Counted from the first letter of the stretch, positions 9,305 to 19,323 are shown. The stretch is DNA of 64,000 nt from Corynebacterium sp. P3-F1 (GCF_030503635.1 NZ_CP129965.1:1922001-1986000), one strand, 5' to 3'. A program made the numbers and translations. The notes: generated from the sequence alone by a model not told the origin.

Positions 9305-9426
9305 CGGAGAAAAGTCTGTGATACATCGCGTCGATAACGGCCCTGCTTGGACGGATCAACCGTGCAAGTGGGGTCCCTCGCCGAGACCTTCAAAACCTTA
9401 ACAGACCGCAGGCGGCGGGACCAAAC

Positions 9427-10833
9427 TTAGACGGATCGCGGCTGCCAGATGAAATGGCCGGTGCGCTGCATGTGTTCGTGCTCGTGGTCCAGCGGGATGT
9501 CCTTGCGCTCCCGGATGACCAAAGAGACGGCGAGGCCGATCAGGCTGGCACCCACCAGGTAGGCGGTGATGCCCCAGGAGGAGCCGGTGGCTTCGAAGAT
9601 CCAGGAGGCAATGAACGGAGCGAAAGCTCCGCCCAGGATCGCGCCGATAGCGTAGGTGATGGATGTGCCTGACGCACGGACCGAGGCGGGGAAGAGCTCC
9701 GCGTAGAGGGCCGCGATCTGACCGTAGGTGAAGCCCAGGGCCAGCGCGAGGAAGACGAGGGCCGCGTAGATTTTGCTCATCTCCGCAGTGTTGACCAGAG
9801 GGAACAACGCTAGCGCTGCTGCCGTCTGGATGATGAAGCCGCCGACGAGCGTCGTTTTGCGTCCCACGTGGTCGGAGAGCCAACCGGTGAAGAACGTGGA
9901 CACCATCCATACCGCGCCTGCCACGGTGACCGCGAAGAGGATCGGGCCTCGCTCCATGGCCATACCGTCCGGATTTGTTGTGTAGTTCTGGATGTACCCG
10001 CCAGTGGTCATATAGCCCAGTATGCTGTTCGCGGCGAAGAGGAGAGCGCCGGCGAGGACAACCGTGAAATAGTTCCGGAAAAGAGTGCCCATTGGGTTAG
10101 GTACCTGCGCCGCGGAGACCTCTGTCATTTCCGAGTAGACGGGTGACTCGTCCACCCCCTTGCGCACCCACCACGCAAGCACGACCAGTACCGCGGAGAA
10201 GAGGAACGGTACGCGCCAGCCCCATTCGATGAAGGCGCCCCCGGGGGCAATGGTGTTCATCAGGAATAGCGCACCAGAGGACAGCAGCAGGCCGGCCGGA
10301 GCGCCGATCTGCGGGCCCGCTCCGAAGAGGCCCCGCTTGCCCGCGGGTGCGTGCTCCACAGCCAAGAGCACCGCCGAACCCCATTCACCGCCGGCTGAGA
10401 TTCCCTGCACGATGCGCAGCAGGACGAGGAGAACGGGGGAAAGGACACCTACGGCCTCGTAGGTGGGCAGAAGACCGATCAAAGTCGTCGCTCCACCCAT
10501 GGCAAGGAGTGTGACCAAGAGAACGGTGCGGCGGCCGATCTTGTCGGCGAAATGGCCGGCAAGGAACGCGCCGAGCGGCCGGAACAAGAACGAGAGTCCG
10601 ACAGTGAGGAAAGCCACGACTGTACCGGCGGCGGACCCCAAAGGAGCAAACATCGCTTGCTTGAACACCAGGCCAGCGGTGGCGGCATAGAGGAAGAAGT
10701 CGTACCACTCGATGGCGGTGCCGACTGTCGTGGCAGCCACCACTCGGCGGCGTTCGGAGGTGAGGGAGGGACCGAGGGTGTCGTCGATAAGCGGTGCGTC
10801 CTGGGTGGACGCTGATGTCGGCTCTGGAATCAT
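9427..10833 (-). CDS. MHS family MFS transporter
   Basis: 468 residues with 12 predicted membrane segments. The N-terminal signature GTAIEWYDFFLYA and the loop motif GHFADKIGRRTVL are diagnostic of the metabolite:H+ symporter family (shikimate, proline/betaine and related substrates). The segment GISAGGEWGSAVLLAVEHAP is typical too. The ATG at 10833 is chosen because the open frame further upstream has no family similarity and runs across a long inverted repeat. The substrate cannot be read from sequence. One GCTTATCGACG word falls in the LIDD segment before the first membrane helix. Confidence 0.88.
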   Translation of the reverse strand: MIPEPTSASTQDAPLIDDTLGPSLTSERRRVVAATTVGTAIEWYDFFLYAATAGLVFKQAMFAPLGSAAGTVVAFLTVGLSFLFRPLGAFLAGHFADKIGRRTVLLVTLLAMGGATTLIGLLPTYEAVGVLSPVLLVLLRIVQGISAGGEWGSAVLLAVEHAPAGKRGLFGAGPQIGAPAGLLLSSGALFLMNTIAPGGAFIEWGWRVPFLFSAVLVVLAWWVRKGVDESPVYSEMTEVSAAQVPNPMGTLFRNYFTVVLAGALLFAANSILGYMTTGGYIQNYTTNPDGMAMERGPILFAVTVAGAVWMVSTFFTGWLSDHVGRKTTLVGGFIIQTAAALALFPLVNTAEMSKIYAALVFLALALGFTYGQIAALYAELFPASVRASGTSITYAIGAILGGAFAPFIASWIFEATGSSWGITAYLVGASLIGLAVSLVIRERKDIPLDHEHEHMQRTGHFIWQPRSV

Positions 10834-10896
10834 GCTTGTGCAGTATAGACGATGGTGGGGTTCGAGCCTCGGCGATCGCGAAAAGCGCCGGAAAAG

Positions 10897-10991
10897 CCAA
10901 ATACCTATTCCAGGATGCCTATTTACAAGGTCGCTGGGGCAGGGGGCCGCTGCGTCACCCGGTGAATAGGCATCCTGGAATAGGTATTTGG
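10897..10991. repeat. 27-bp perfect inverted repeat downstream of prs
   Basis: The arms 10897-10923 and 10965-10991 are exact reverse complements, separated by 41 bases. They begin with CCAAATACCTATTCCAGGAT. The structure lies between the prs stop and the MHS transporter start, both on the minus strand. It could end prs transcription, but the long arms and moderate AT content also fit a small mobile or repeated element. Confidence 0.75.
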
Positions 10992-11002
10992 AAAGGAGGC
11001 GT

Positions 11003-11980
11003 TTAAGCTTGGCCCTCGAAGAGAGTGGTGACGGAGCCGTTCTCGAAGATCTCGTGGATCGTGCGCGCCAGCAGCGGGGCGATCGACAGGACCGTGAGGT
11101 TGCTCCAGCCCTCCGTGGACTGCGGAAGCGTGTCCGTGGTGATGACTTCTTCGGCACCGCAGTTAGACAGGCGCTCGCGTGCCGGGTCGGAGAAGACACC
11201 GTGGGTGGTGGCGATGACCACGGACTCGGCGCCCGCGTCCTTGAGCACGCCGACCGCGCCGGCGATGGTGCCGCCGGTGTCGATCATGTCGTCGAGGAGG
11301 ATGCAGTTCTTTCCCTCCACGTCGCCGACCACGCGGTTGGACACGACCTTGTTCGCCGCGTCGATGTCGCGGGTCTTGTGCACGAAGGCCATCGGGGCGT
11401 CGCCCAGCGTGTTAGCCCACTTCTCCGCAGTCTTCACGCGTCCCGCGTCGGGGGAGACCACAACGAGGTTGTCCATGGAGTACTTGGACTTGATGTAGTC
11501 CGTCAGGATCGGCATCGCGTGCATGTGGTCGACCGGGCCGTCGAAGAAGCCCTGAATCTGGTCGGTGTGCAGGTCGACGGAGACGATGCGGTCCGCGCCG
11601 GCGGCAGTGAGCAGATCAGCGACGAGGCGGGCGGAGATCGGCTCGCGGCCGCGGTGCTTCTTGTCTTGGCGCGCGTACGGGTAGAACGGCAGGATCGCAG
11701 TGATGCGCTTCGCGGAGCCGCGCTTGAGCGCATCGATCATGATGAGCTGCTCCATCAACCACTTGTTCAGTGGCTGCGCGTGGGACTGCATGACAAAGCA
11801 GTCTGCGCCGCGGACGGACTCCTCGAAGCGGATGAAGATCTCGCCGTTAGCGAAGTCGCGGGCGGTGGTGGGCACGAGGTCGATGCCGAGTTCATCAGCG
11901 ACCTTCTCCGCGAGGTCCGGGTGGGCCCGGCCGGAGAAGACCTTGAGGTCTTTGTGACTTTCGACTTTCTTACCGGTCAT
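11003..11980 (-). CDS. prs: Ribose-phosphate pyrophosphokinase
   Basis: Makes PRPP from ribose 5-phosphate and ATP for nucleotide, histidine, tryptophan and arabinan precursor synthesis. About 325 residues, the usual size. The ATP-binding [15 protein letters not shown] segment, the divalent-cation motif [11 protein letters not shown] and the PRPP loop [13 protein letters not shown] are all present. The ATG at 11980 is preferred because an AAAGGTG ribosome-binding site lies about 9 bases before it; a GTG at 11992 is the alternative. It overlaps the end of glmU by 11 bp, so the two are translated as an operon. Confidence 0.95.
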   Translation of the reverse strand: MTGKKVESHKDLKVFSGRAHPDLAEKVADELGIDLVPTTARDFANGEIFIRFEESVRGADCFVMQSHAQPLNKWLMEQLIMIDALKRGSAKRITAILPFYPYARQDKKHRGREPISARLVADLLTAAGADRIVSVDLHTDQIQGFFDGPVDHMHAMPILTDYIKSKYSMDNLVVVSPDAGRVKTAEKWANTLGDAPMAFVHKTRDIDAANKVVSNRVVGDVEGKNCILLDDMIDTGGTIAGAVGVLKDAGAESVVIATTHGVFSDPARERLSNCGAEEVITTDTLPQSTEGWSNLTVLSIAPLLARTIHEIFENGSVTTLFEGQA

Positions 11981-13439
11981 TGGTGGTGTCACCTTTCAGT
12001 TCACTCTCGCGTGCGCGCTGGGAAGCTTCGGCCGCGGCGGTGCCGGGGCGGTTTTGCTCCACCCAGCCTTCGATGTTGCGCTGGTGTCCTTCCTTGACGG
12101 CGAGGGCGCCTGCGGGCACATCTTTAGTCACCACTGTACCCGCGCCGGTGTACGCGCCATCGCCGACATTGACGGGGGCGACGAACATTGTGTCCGAACC
12201 GGTCCGGCAGTGGTCGCCGATGGTGGTGCGGTGCTTGTTCACGCCGTCGTAGTTGACGAAGACGCTTGAAGCCCCGATATTGGACTCGCAGCCGACGGTG
12301 GCGTCGCCGACGTAGGTGAGGTGCGGCACCTTGGAGCCCTCGCCGATCTCGGCGTTCTTGGCCTCCACGAAACCGCCGAGCTTGCCGCGGGCGCCGAGCT
12401 TCGTGCCGGGACGGATGTAGGTGAAGGGTCCAACGGTCGCCTCTGGGCCGACAACGCCGAGCTCGCCTTGCGTGCGCACGACCGTCGCGCGTTCTCCGAC
12501 CTCGAAGTCGGTGAGGGTGGTGTCTGGTCCGACCACGGCCCCGTCACCGATGACGGTCGAGCCCCACAGTTGGGTGTTCGGGTGAATGGTCACGTCCTGA
12601 CCGATTTCTACGTCGACGCCGATCCAGGTGGTGTCCGGGTCGATGATGGTGGCGCCGCCGCGCATGGCCTGCTCGACCAGGCGGCGGTTGAGCTCTTTGC
12701 CGGCTGACGCGAGCTGGACGCGGTCGTTGACGCCCGCGAGCTCGCGGGAATCGGGGGCAGTGAAAGCGGTGACCGTGCGGCCGTCGTTCACTGCGATGCC
12801 GAGTACATCGGTGATGTAGAGCTCACCCTGGGCGTTGTCGGAATTGATGCGGGTTAGCGCGTCGCGGAGAACGGAGCCGTCGAACGCGAAGACCCCGGAG
12901 TTCACCTCGGTGACGGCGCGCTGCTCGTCGTTTGCGTCCTTCTCCTCGACGATTTCGCGCACGTTGCCGTCGGTGTCGCGGATGATGCGTCCGTAGCCCG
13001 TCGGGTCGTCGAATTCCAGGGACAGAACGGTCACAGCGGCTTCAGCGCTTTCATGCTTATCGACGAGCGCCTCCAGCGTCTCAGCCCTCAACAGCGGCAC
13101 ATCGCCGTTGGTGACCACCACGGTTCCGTTGAACTCTGGGATTGCACCGAGGCCGACTTGAACGGCGTGGCCGGTGCCGTTCTGCTCCTCCTGGACGGCC
13201 TGGAGAATGCTCGTTTGCATGTCCTCCGCAATCGCCTCCACCGCCGGGGAAACTTGGTCGCGCTGGTGGCCGACCACCGCCACGAGATGAGCGGGGGAGA
13301 GCCCAGCCGCCGCATGCAGCGAGTGGGACAGCAGGCTACGGCCCCCAATCTCGTGGAGCGTCTTCTGCGTGGTCGACTTCATGCGGGTTCCGGCACCAGC
13401 CGCCAGAACGACGACGGCGCACTCGGAATGGTTAGGCAC
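11970..13439 (-). CDS. glmU: Bifunctional N-acetylglucosamine-1-phosphate uridyltransferase/glucosamine-1-phosphate acetyltransferase
   Basis: 489 residues. It acetylates GlcN-1-P and joins it to UTP, giving UDP-GlcNAc for peptidoglycan. The N-terminal pyrophosphorylase domain opens with [15 protein letters not shown] and has the NGDVPLLR metal site. The C-terminal half is a left-handed beta-helix of hexapeptide repeats with [27 protein letters not shown] and [15 protein letters not shown]. The GTG start has an AAGGAG site before it. A GCTTATCGACG word (13055-13065) lies in the uridyltransferase domain. Confidence 0.95.
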   Translation of the reverse strand: MPNHSECAVVVLAAGAGTRMKSTTQKTLHEIGGRSLLSHSLHAAAGLSPAHLVAVVGHQRDQVSPAVEAIAEDMQTSILQAVQEEQNGTGHAVQVGLGAIPEFNGTVVVTNGDVPLLRAETLEALVDKHESAEAAVTVLSLEFDDPTGYGRIIRDTDGNVREIVEEKDANDEQRAVTEVNSGVFAFDGSVLRDALTRINSDNAQGELYITDVLGIAVNDGRTVTAFTAPDSRELAGVNDRVQLASAGKELNRRLVEQAMRGGATIIDPDTTWIGVDVEIGQDVTIHPNTQLWGSTVIGDGAVVGPDTTLTDFEVGERATVVRTQGELGVVGPEATVGPFTYIRPGTKLGARGKLGGFVEAKNAEIGEGSKVPHLTYVGDATVGCESNIGASSVFVNYDGVNKHRTTIGDHCRTGSDTMFVAPVNVGDGAYTGAGTVVTKDVPAGALAVKEGHQRNIEGWVEQNRPGTAAAEASQRARESELKGDTTNDR

Positions 13440-13500
13440 GCTGGGGTTCTCCTTACGGTCGCTTCAAATTCCGGGGAAATTCCGCCGACCAGCTTAACGC

Positions 13501-14733
13501 CTACGCGGCTCCTGCCGAGACTTCACGGAGGTTCCGCGCTCCGATCACACCCGCGTAGCCGAGTACCGCCAGGAAGATCAGCGCGGTTTGGGTGCCAAAG
13601 CTCGCCACGATCGAAGTGATTGCGCCGGCGATGAGCAGCATGAGACCCATGGCTGTGTTGGAGACGCCGGTGATGAGGGTTCGGTTGTCGCCCTCCGTCA
13701 TGTCCACCAGGTAGGTCTTTCGGCTCACCCGCACAGTGGTGTGCGCGAGGTTGACCAAGAAGAAGCCGATAGGCATGACCCAGGCGTTGATTGTTTCGGG
13801 GGCGAGGCGTGCGGACAGCACCAGCAGAACCAACACCGTGGAGGCGGCGCCGGCGGCCCAGCCCATTGCGGCCTTGGACGATTTATCGGACCACCAGCCG
13901 GAGACGCGCCCGCCGATGAGTGCCGCGCCGCCGGAGGCGATGATGAAGCTGCCCAGCCCCGTCAGATCAGCGCCTTGCTCGTGCGCAAGCATGACAATGA
14001 AGGGCGTGGAAAGAGCGGTGACCAGCATTAACGAACGGACGACCAAGAATTTCTGCAGGTCCCGGTCACCCTTGATTAGCTGCCACATCTGTCGGAAGCC
14101 ATGGGTTGCTGCGTTGTCGTCCGGGTCCGACTCCGGTTCCTTGATACCGGTGAACACGAGCGAAGCGAACGCCCACGTGGATGCTCCGGCGCCCAGCAGC
14201 GTGACAAGGACCCAGTGGGGCAGATCATTAGGCAAGAACGTCAGGCCGAGGCCCACCGCCAGGGTGAAGGCGCCGCCCAATGCCGTCGCACGCCCCGTGA
14301 TGTCGCCCCGGTGCCCCTTAGAAATTGTCCGCCCCTGCACGTCCTTGCCCGCAATCGAACAAATTGCGCGGAAGAGAGCTTGGATGGCGAGCAGCACCAG
14401 GACGGCGATCCCGAGCGCCGCCCCGTTCAAGAACATTGCGGCGACGGCGATGAGCGCTGCCGCGATGGCCTGCCCCCAGGAGCCGATCAACCACACCCGT
14501 TTGCGGGAGGCCGCCGAGGTCACCCACGGACTGAGCGCGAATTGGGGCAGCATCGAGCCCGATTCGCGGATAGGAACGAGAAAAGAGGTGAACGCGGACG
14601 GCACACCGGCAGCGGTGAACAGCCACGGCAGCACGGTTTTCGGGGCCACGATCTGGTCGCCGATGTTCTGCAGTCCGTTGGACCAGATGAAGCGGCGCGC
14701 GTTGCGCTCCTCGTTCGGAAAGGGGGATGTCAT
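13501..14733 (-). CDS. MFS transporter of unknown substrate
   Basis: 410 residues with 12 hydrophobic segments and the central loop motif GRVSGWWSDKSSKAAMG. The ATG at 14733 is chosen because hydrophobic, transporter-like sequence starts shortly after it, and the upstream open frame is the antisense of the divergent oxidase gene. Phrases such as FIWSNGLQNIGDQIV and VSRKTYLVDMTEGDNRT mark an actinobacterial exporter-like MFS group with no assigned cargo. It shares a 57-bp divergent intergenic region with the multicopper oxidase genes, which could link it to metal or redox stress, though that is only context. Confidence 0.8.
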   Translation of the reverse strand: MTSPFPNEERNARRFIWSNGLQNIGDQIVAPKTVLPWLFTAAGVPSAFTSFLVPIRESGSMLPQFALSPWVTSAASRKRVWLIGSWGQAIAAALIAVAAMFLNGAALGIAVLVLLAIQALFRAICSIAGKDVQGRTISKGHRGDITGRATALGGAFTLAVGLGLTFLPNDLPHWVLVTLLGAGASTWAFASLVFTGIKEPESDPDDNAATHGFRQMWQLIKGDRDLQKFLVVRSLMLVTALSTPFIVMLAHEQGADLTGLGSFIIASGGAALIGGRVSGWWSDKSSKAAMGWAAGAASTVLVLLVLSARLAPETINAWVMPIGFFLVNLAHTTVRVSRKTYLVDMTEGDNRTLITGVSNTAMGLMLLIAGAITSIVASFGTQTALIFLAVLGYAGVIGARNLREVSAGAA

Positions 14734-14790
14734 ATTCCGGATAGTAGGGTCGAAAGAGACGACCAGCGAACCGGGAGGGATAGACAGCAC

Positions 14791-16164
14791 ATGGGCGGCG
14801 AAACAAAATCCACGAGGACGGTGCGGCCGTTGCCCATCCCGCCCCTCTACGAAGGCACCCTCGACGGTAAGGTCCGACGATTTGAGCTGACGGCGCAGGA
14901 GGGCGAGTACGAGATTCTGCCCGGCACCGCGACGAAGACGTGGGGTTTCAACGGACCGTTCCTCGGCCCGATGCTGTACATGCGCCGCGGCGAGCAGATC
15001 GACATGACGGTGCACAACGAATTGCCCGTGCCCACCGTGGTGCACTGGCACGGCCTGCATCTTCCGGCGACGGCGGACGGGGGGCCGGCGCTGATGTTCG
15101 GGCCGGGCGAGTCCTGGTCGCCCGCGTGGACGGTTGAGCAGCCGGCGTCGACGTGCTGGTACCACCCGCACCCGCACGAGGAATCAGCACCCCACGCCTA
15201 CCGCGGTCTTGCAGGGGGCATTGTGCTAGACGACGACACCGCCGCCATCCCCGGCCTCCCCTCTGACTACGGGGTGGACGACATCCCCTTGATCGTCAGA
15301 GACGCTCACTTCACCGACGACGGCCAACTCGACGAGGACAACGGCTGGCTCGGTGACACACTGGTTGTCAACGGGATCACCAATCCGCGCTTTGAGGCGA
15401 CAACCCGGCGGCTGCGCCTGCGCATCCTCAACGGCTCGGTCATGCGTTTTCTCCACCTGACACTTGGCGTGCCGTTTCAGATCGTGGCGACCGATCAGGG
15501 CTTTTTGGAATCCCCAGTGGAGGTAGAGTCGATCCTGCTCACCTCCGGCGAGCGTGTGGAGATCGTGGTGGATCTCGAGCCCGGACAGGACCTCCTGCTG
15601 CGCAGTAGCAGCGTGCCGAACTACGCCGGCCTCCCCGACAAGGACACAGCAGAGACCTTCCGGGTGACCGATGAATTCGATGTGCTCGAGATCGCGGCGC
15701 CGCCGGAGAACGCCCCTACTTATCCGCCGTTGCCCGAGACGCTCGTCGAATTCGAGGAACCGGAGACTCCCACTGTCACGCGTGAATTCCGCATGAAAGA
15801 CATGGAGATCAACGGCAAGAAGATGGACATGTCGCGCGTGGACGAGGTGGTCGACCACCGGGGCACCGAGGCGTGGCGGGTGACGAATGACAACGCCGAT
15901 AAGCTGCACAATTTCCACATCCACAACGCCCGCTTCTTGGTGGAGGAGGTCCATGGCGGTGAGCTGGAGTTCACCTCGGGATGGCACGACACCATCAACG
16001 TTCCGCCCGGCGGTGCGGTGACGCTTCTGGTGGAGATGGGCTACTACCCGGATCCCACATTGGCGTATATGTACCACTGCCACATGCTCAACCACGAGGA
16101 CCAGGGAATGATGGGGCAGTACGTCATCGTCGAACCGGGCCAGCAGCCGAACCTGCGCGGTTAA
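14791..16164 (+). CDS. Multicopper oxidase, no visible export signal
   Basis: 457 residues with three cupredoxin domains. The four copper-ligand motifs are complete: HWHGLH, WYHPHPH, HNFHIHNARF and YHCHMLNHEDQGMMG. The last holds the Cys-His pair and the axial Met for the type 1 copper. It is close to the CueO/CopO branch that oxidises Cu(I). Unlike the next gene it has no Tat or Sec signal: the protein starts MGGETKSTRTVRPLP. A GGGAGGGA site lies about 9 bases before the ATG. It may be cytosolic, or travel by co-export. The spacing to the second oxidase gene is 28 bp, so the two probably share an mRNA. Confidence 0.9.
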   Translation: MGGETKSTRTVRPLPIPPLYEGTLDGKVRRFELTAQEGEYEILPGTATKTWGFNGPFLGPMLYMRRGEQIDMTVHNELPVPTVVHWHGLHLPATADGGPALMFGPGESWSPAWTVEQPASTCWYHPHPHEESAPHAYRGLAGGIVLDDDTAAIPGLPSDYGVDDIPLIVRDAHFTDDGQLDEDNGWLGDTLVVNGITNPRFEATTRRLRLRILNGSVMRFLHLTLGVPFQIVATDQGFLESPVEVESILLTSGERVEIVVDLEPGQDLLLRSSSVPNYAGLPDKDTAETFRVTDEFDVLEIAAPPENAPTYPPLPETLVEFEEPETPTVTREFRMKDMEINGKKMDMSRVDEVVDHRGTEAWRVTNDNADKLHNFHIHNARFLVEEVHGGELEFTSGWHDTINVPPGGAVTLLVEMGYYPDPTLAYMYHCHMLNHEDQGMMGQYVIVEPGQQPNLRG

Positions 16165-16192
16165 GACCTATTCGAAGAATCGGAGGACACAA

Positions 16193-17695
16193 GTGCAACG
16201 GGAATTTGGACGACGGACCTTTTTCAAAGGCATGCTTCTCGCCACCGCCGCAACTGCGGCAGCGTGCGCGGGGCCGGGCGGGGTCCGCTTCCAGCAGGCC
16301 ACGCCGGAAGGCGCGAAAGAGGATTTCCGCGATTTGCCGATCCCGGAGCTCTACGAGGGCGAGTTGGACGGCACCACCCGGCGGTTCGAGCTGACCGCGC
16401 AGTCCGGACAGGCGGAGATCCTGCCCGGAACGATGACGCATACGTGGGGTTTCAACGGCGCGTGGCTCGGCCCGACTCTTTACATGCGGCGCGGCGAGCA
16501 CATCGAAATGGCTGTGCATAACAACGTCCGGGAGCCAACTGTCGTTCACTGGCATGGCCTCCACCTGCCAGCGGCCGCGGACGGCGGCCCCGCTCTCATT
16601 TTCGACCCCGGGCAGGCCTGGGAGCCGACCTGGGATGTGGACCAGCCGGCGGCGACTTGCTGGTACCACCCGCACCCGCACAACAAATCTGGTTTGCACG
16701 CCTACCGTGGCCTCGCCGGCGGACTCATTGTCGCCGATGACGAATCTGACGCGCTTGATCTACCGCACGACTACGGGGTCGACGATATTCCCGTGATCAT
16801 CACCGACGCGAAATTCGGCGCGGGCGGACAACTCGACGAGTCTTTCGATCCCGACTACGGGTTGCTCGGGGACACGCCGTTGATCAACGGCATCACCAAA
16901 CCCCAATTCACCGCAACTACGCGCCGGGTGCGCCTCCGCCTAGTCAACGGCGCCACCATGCGCTTCCACCACCTTGTCGTGGGGAAGCCGTTCCAGGTCA
17001 TCGCAACAGACCAGGGTCTGCTGGACGCGCCGGTGGAAGCCGACGGCATCCTGCTCAGCCCCGGGGAACGCGCCGAGATCCTTGTGGACCTCGAGCCCGG
17101 CAAGGACCTCATGCTCCGCAGCGACGGTGTTCCCGACGGCGGCGGCCTGCCTAAGGAGGATGCCGCCAACGGCTTCGGTCTGCGCGACACCTTCAACCTG
17201 TTGAAAATCACCGGACCGGATGAGAGCGCGCCCGAGGTGGGGGAGGTGCCGGGGATGCTGGTGGGCGTCGATAAGCCTGATGTTTCGGGTGCACCTGAGC
17301 GCGAGTTGGCGCTGAGCGGATTCGAGATCAACGGGCAGACAATGGACATGAACCGCGTCGACTTGGTCATCGACCACGACGGCCCAGAGATCTGGCGGGT
17401 GACCAACGAGAACACCGATTGGCCGCACAACTTCCACATTCACAACGCGCGGTTCATGGTGGAATCCGTCGAACGCGGCGACGTGGCATTCACCCGCGGC
17501 TGGCACGACACCATTTATATTCCGCCTGGTGCGACTGCGACGCTACTCGTCGAATTCGGGCACTACCCAGACCCGAGCTTGGCGTATATGTACCACTGCC
17601 ACATGCTCTATCACGAGGATCAGGGAATGATGGGGCAGTACGTCATCGTCGAACCGGGGCAGCAGCCTGCTCTCGGCGCGCACGCGGGGCACTAA
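16193..17695 (+). CDS. Multicopper oxidase with Tat lipoprotein signal
   Basis: 500 residues, strongly similar along its length to the preceding gene product. The N-terminus has the twin-arginine motif GRRTFFKG, a hydrophobic stretch and a Cys after AAA (lipobox-like AAAC), so it is probably folded in the cytosol, exported by Tat and lipid-anchored. The copper motifs HWHGLH, WYHPHPH, HNFHIHNARF and YHCHMLYHEDQGMMG are intact. The likely role is oxidation of Cu(I) or phenolics at the cell surface. The start is a GTG after GGAGGACACAA. One GCTTATCGACG word lies at 17266-17276. Confidence 0.9.
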   Translation: MQREFGRRTFFKGMLLATAATAAACAGPGGVRFQQATPEGAKEDFRDLPIPELYEGELDGTTRRFELTAQSGQAEILPGTMTHTWGFNGAWLGPTLYMRRGEHIEMAVHNNVREPTVVHWHGLHLPAAADGGPALIFDPGQAWEPTWDVDQPAATCWYHPHPHNKSGLHAYRGLAGGLIVADDESDALDLPHDYGVDDIPVIITDAKFGAGGQLDESFDPDYGLLGDTPLINGITKPQFTATTRRVRLRLVNGATMRFHHLVVGKPFQVIATDQGLLDAPVEADGILLSPGERAEILVDLEPGKDLMLRSDGVPDGGGLPKEDAANGFGLRDTFNLLKITGPDESAPEVGEVPGMLVGVDKPDVSGAPERELALSGFEINGQTMDMNRVDLVIDHDGPEIWRVTNENTDWPHNFHIHNARFMVESVERGDVAFTRGWHDTIYIPPGATATLLVEFGHYPDPSLAYMYHCHMLYHEDQGMMGQYVIVEPGQQPALGAHAGH

Positions 17696-17741
17696 CGTTC
17701 TCGCAGCGCCCTGCGGGCAAAACTTCTTTATGCTGATCCGC

Positions 17742-17936
17742 ATGGCTACTTTCGAAGAAGATTACACCGGCAAGAACATCCGTTTCACCCACGACGACGG
17801 CAAGGAATACACCGGTCGTCTGAGCCGCCAAGAGCGCTTCAGCGATGACGAAGACGACATCTGGATCGACCTCCCGGAAGGCGAGAACATCCGCCTGCGC
17901 CTGCGCCGCAACACCAACCTCGACCTGCTCGACTAA
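17742..17936 (+). CDS. Small conserved hypothetical protein
   Basis: 64 acidic residues beginning MATFEEDYTGKN, with alternating charged and hydrophobic residues (IRFTHDDGKEYTGRL, ENIRLRLRRNTNLDLLD) that suggest a small beta fold. No signal peptide or membrane segment. The ATG at 17742 is preferred over an upstream in-frame one at 17730. It is followed directly by a strong terminator, so it is likely a real short transcription unit or the end of the oxidase operon. Function unknown. Confidence 0.65.
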   Translation: MATFEEDYTGKNIRFTHDDGKEYTGRLSRQERFSDDEDDIWIDLPEGENIRLRLRRNTNLDLLD

Positions 17937-17952
17937 TACGCCTCAACGCTCA

Positions 17953-17990
17953 AGCCCAGCTGCCCCCGGACAAATCGGGGGAGCTGGGCT
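17953..17990 (+). terminator. Rho-independent terminator
   Basis: The arms AGCCCAGCT and AGCTGGGCT pair perfectly outside an inner CCCCCG/CGGGGG stem with a short loop, giving about 15 paired positions 16 bp after the small gene. The following bases include a TTTT run after a short gap. Confidence 0.85.
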
Positions 17991-18126
17991 TCAACGTTTT
18001 CTACGGTCTATGCCTGCTTGAACTGAGCCCCAACCCGGTAGCTTCGTCCTGGTTCATCCCGATGAGCAGATCACCGTAGTCCCGAGACGTCACGTGCGTC
18101 ATCTAAGGGGGTGGTTCCTCTCTTGC

Positions 18127-19323
18127 TCAGTCGCACGCAATCAGATTCTCGAGGAATTCCTCCGGCGCTCCCTCATCGCGGAGCTTATCTATGTCGTAGC
18201 ACAAGTGATGGGTAAGTGACGTCCGACCATCTGGTTCGATCACAGACCACTTGCCGTCGGCGAAACGGAAATTCCCGATTTCGTCACTCTCGTCGGCACC
18301 TGCGGTCGCCCACTCACCGTCGCAGTACAGGACGACAGTGCCGAGCGGGCTTGGCCAAGCTTCCACAACCGCATCGAAAGCGGAAGCATCGCACGAGCCC
18401 TTGGCATGAGTGTCTGTGCCGTCGCCGCCGGTGAATGAGCGGTAGAAATCAAGGACCGGTCCGGAGCGGGCAATGCCGATCTCTCCGTCGATGTCGTCCC
18501 AGTCGGAGTGGCTGAATTTCAGATCGCCCGTCAACGATCCGTCTGCGGACGTGAACTCGGCGGTCCCGCCGCTCGGGTCGCCTGAGGTGAAGCGCCACGT
18601 TCCGCCACTCTCGCAGTCGCCGACCGTGATCTTCTCGGTCCGGCTTCCAGGCTCAGTGTCTTCAAGAACGCCGTAGCAGCCGCGGCCCGGGTAGGTCACG
18701 GTGAAGGTTGAGCCGTCCTGGCCGATGCGGAAAATGACGTCGTCGGAAACATTCTTCGACGGGTCGTCGGCATTCACCAGCTCGATCGGGCCCGTCGAGC
18801 GGTAAGAGCCTGTGGGGAACTCAATGCCGTCGGGCTCCGCGCCGGGTGCGTCGGGGTTGAGGCCCACTTCGCCCGCGGTTTCCTCCGGGTCGGTCTGGGG
18901 CAGTTCCGCGGAAGCGCTGGCACCGTCGGGGGTGGTGTAGCTGACATCCATGGCATCGTCGGCGCCAGGCTCGAAAGTCCACTCGACACCGTCATCGCCC
19001 TCACCGTGGACGATTTCTTCCCGGTACGTGTGCTTGCCGGTCTTGGTCAGCGTGGAGTGGCGTTTGAGCGTCGGGGACGTCAGCTCACCGGTTTTTCCAC
19101 CGTCGTGGAAGCGGACGACGAGGACGACGGGGACGGCATCGGAGGCGTCGATAAGCCCCTCTGCTTTGTCGATGGTTCCGCTGTAGCGCGTCTCGTTGTA
19201 GGGCTGAGCGATCGAGTTCTGGCCGAAATGGCTGTTGCGCGCCACGATCGTCCCGGCGAGAACAGCAGCGATGAGCAGCAGGACGCCAAGGACAGCTAAG
19301 AGGATCTTGTTGGTCTTTGTCAC
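18127..19323 (-). CDS. Membrane-anchored extracellular hypothetical protein
   Basis: 398 residues with one N-terminal membrane segment (about residues 7-28, uncleaved or slowly cleaved) and a long acidic, Gly/Ser/Asp-rich extracellular part. Cysteine pairs (GCYG...GDCESG, KGSCD...LYCDG, HLCYD...IACD) suggest disulfide-bonded beta domains. A repeated layout of 'D-G-x-W' and 'S-D-W-D-D' loops hints at lipocalin-like or Ig-like folds, but no family is recognised. The GTG start lies nine bases after a TACTCT hexamer, so the mRNA may be leaderless. A GCTTATCGACG word encodes LID near residue 57. Confidence 0.7.
   Translation of the reverse strand: MTKTNKILLAVLGVLLLIAAVLAGTIVARNSHFGQNSIAQPYNETRYSGTIDKAEGLIDASDAVPVVLVVRFHDGGKTGELTSPTLKRHSTLTKTGKHTYREEIVHGEGDDGVEWTFEPGADDAMDVSYTTPDGASASAELPQTDPEETAGEVGLNPDAPGAEPDGIEFPTGSYRSTGPIELVNADDPSKNVSDDVIFRIGQDGSTFTVTYPGRGCYGVLEDTEPGSRTEKITVGDCESGGTWRFTSGDPSGGTAEFTSADGSLTGDLKFSHSDWDDIDGEIGIARSGPVLDFYRSFTGGDGTDTHAKGSCDASAFDAVVEAWPSPLGTVVLYCDGEWATAGADESDEIGNFRFADGKWSVIEPDGRTSLTHHLCYDIDKLRDEGAPEEFLENLIACD

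Noticed and set aside
9319..9330. Further copy of the dispersed word (CGTCGATAACG)
   Set aside because: Two positions differ from the 11-mer; not counted.
10834..11199. 122-residue upstream extension of the MHS transporter
   Set aside because: It crosses the 27-bp inverted repeat and the antisense of prs; transporter sequence begins at the ATG at 10833.
10988..12097. 369-residue plus-strand frame opposite prs
   Set aside because: Antisense shadow of prs, which has all catalytic motifs.
14101..14790. Upstream extension of the first multicopper oxidase
   Set aside because: It is antisense to the MFS gene and contains no signal peptide; the ATG at 14791 has a ribosome-binding site.
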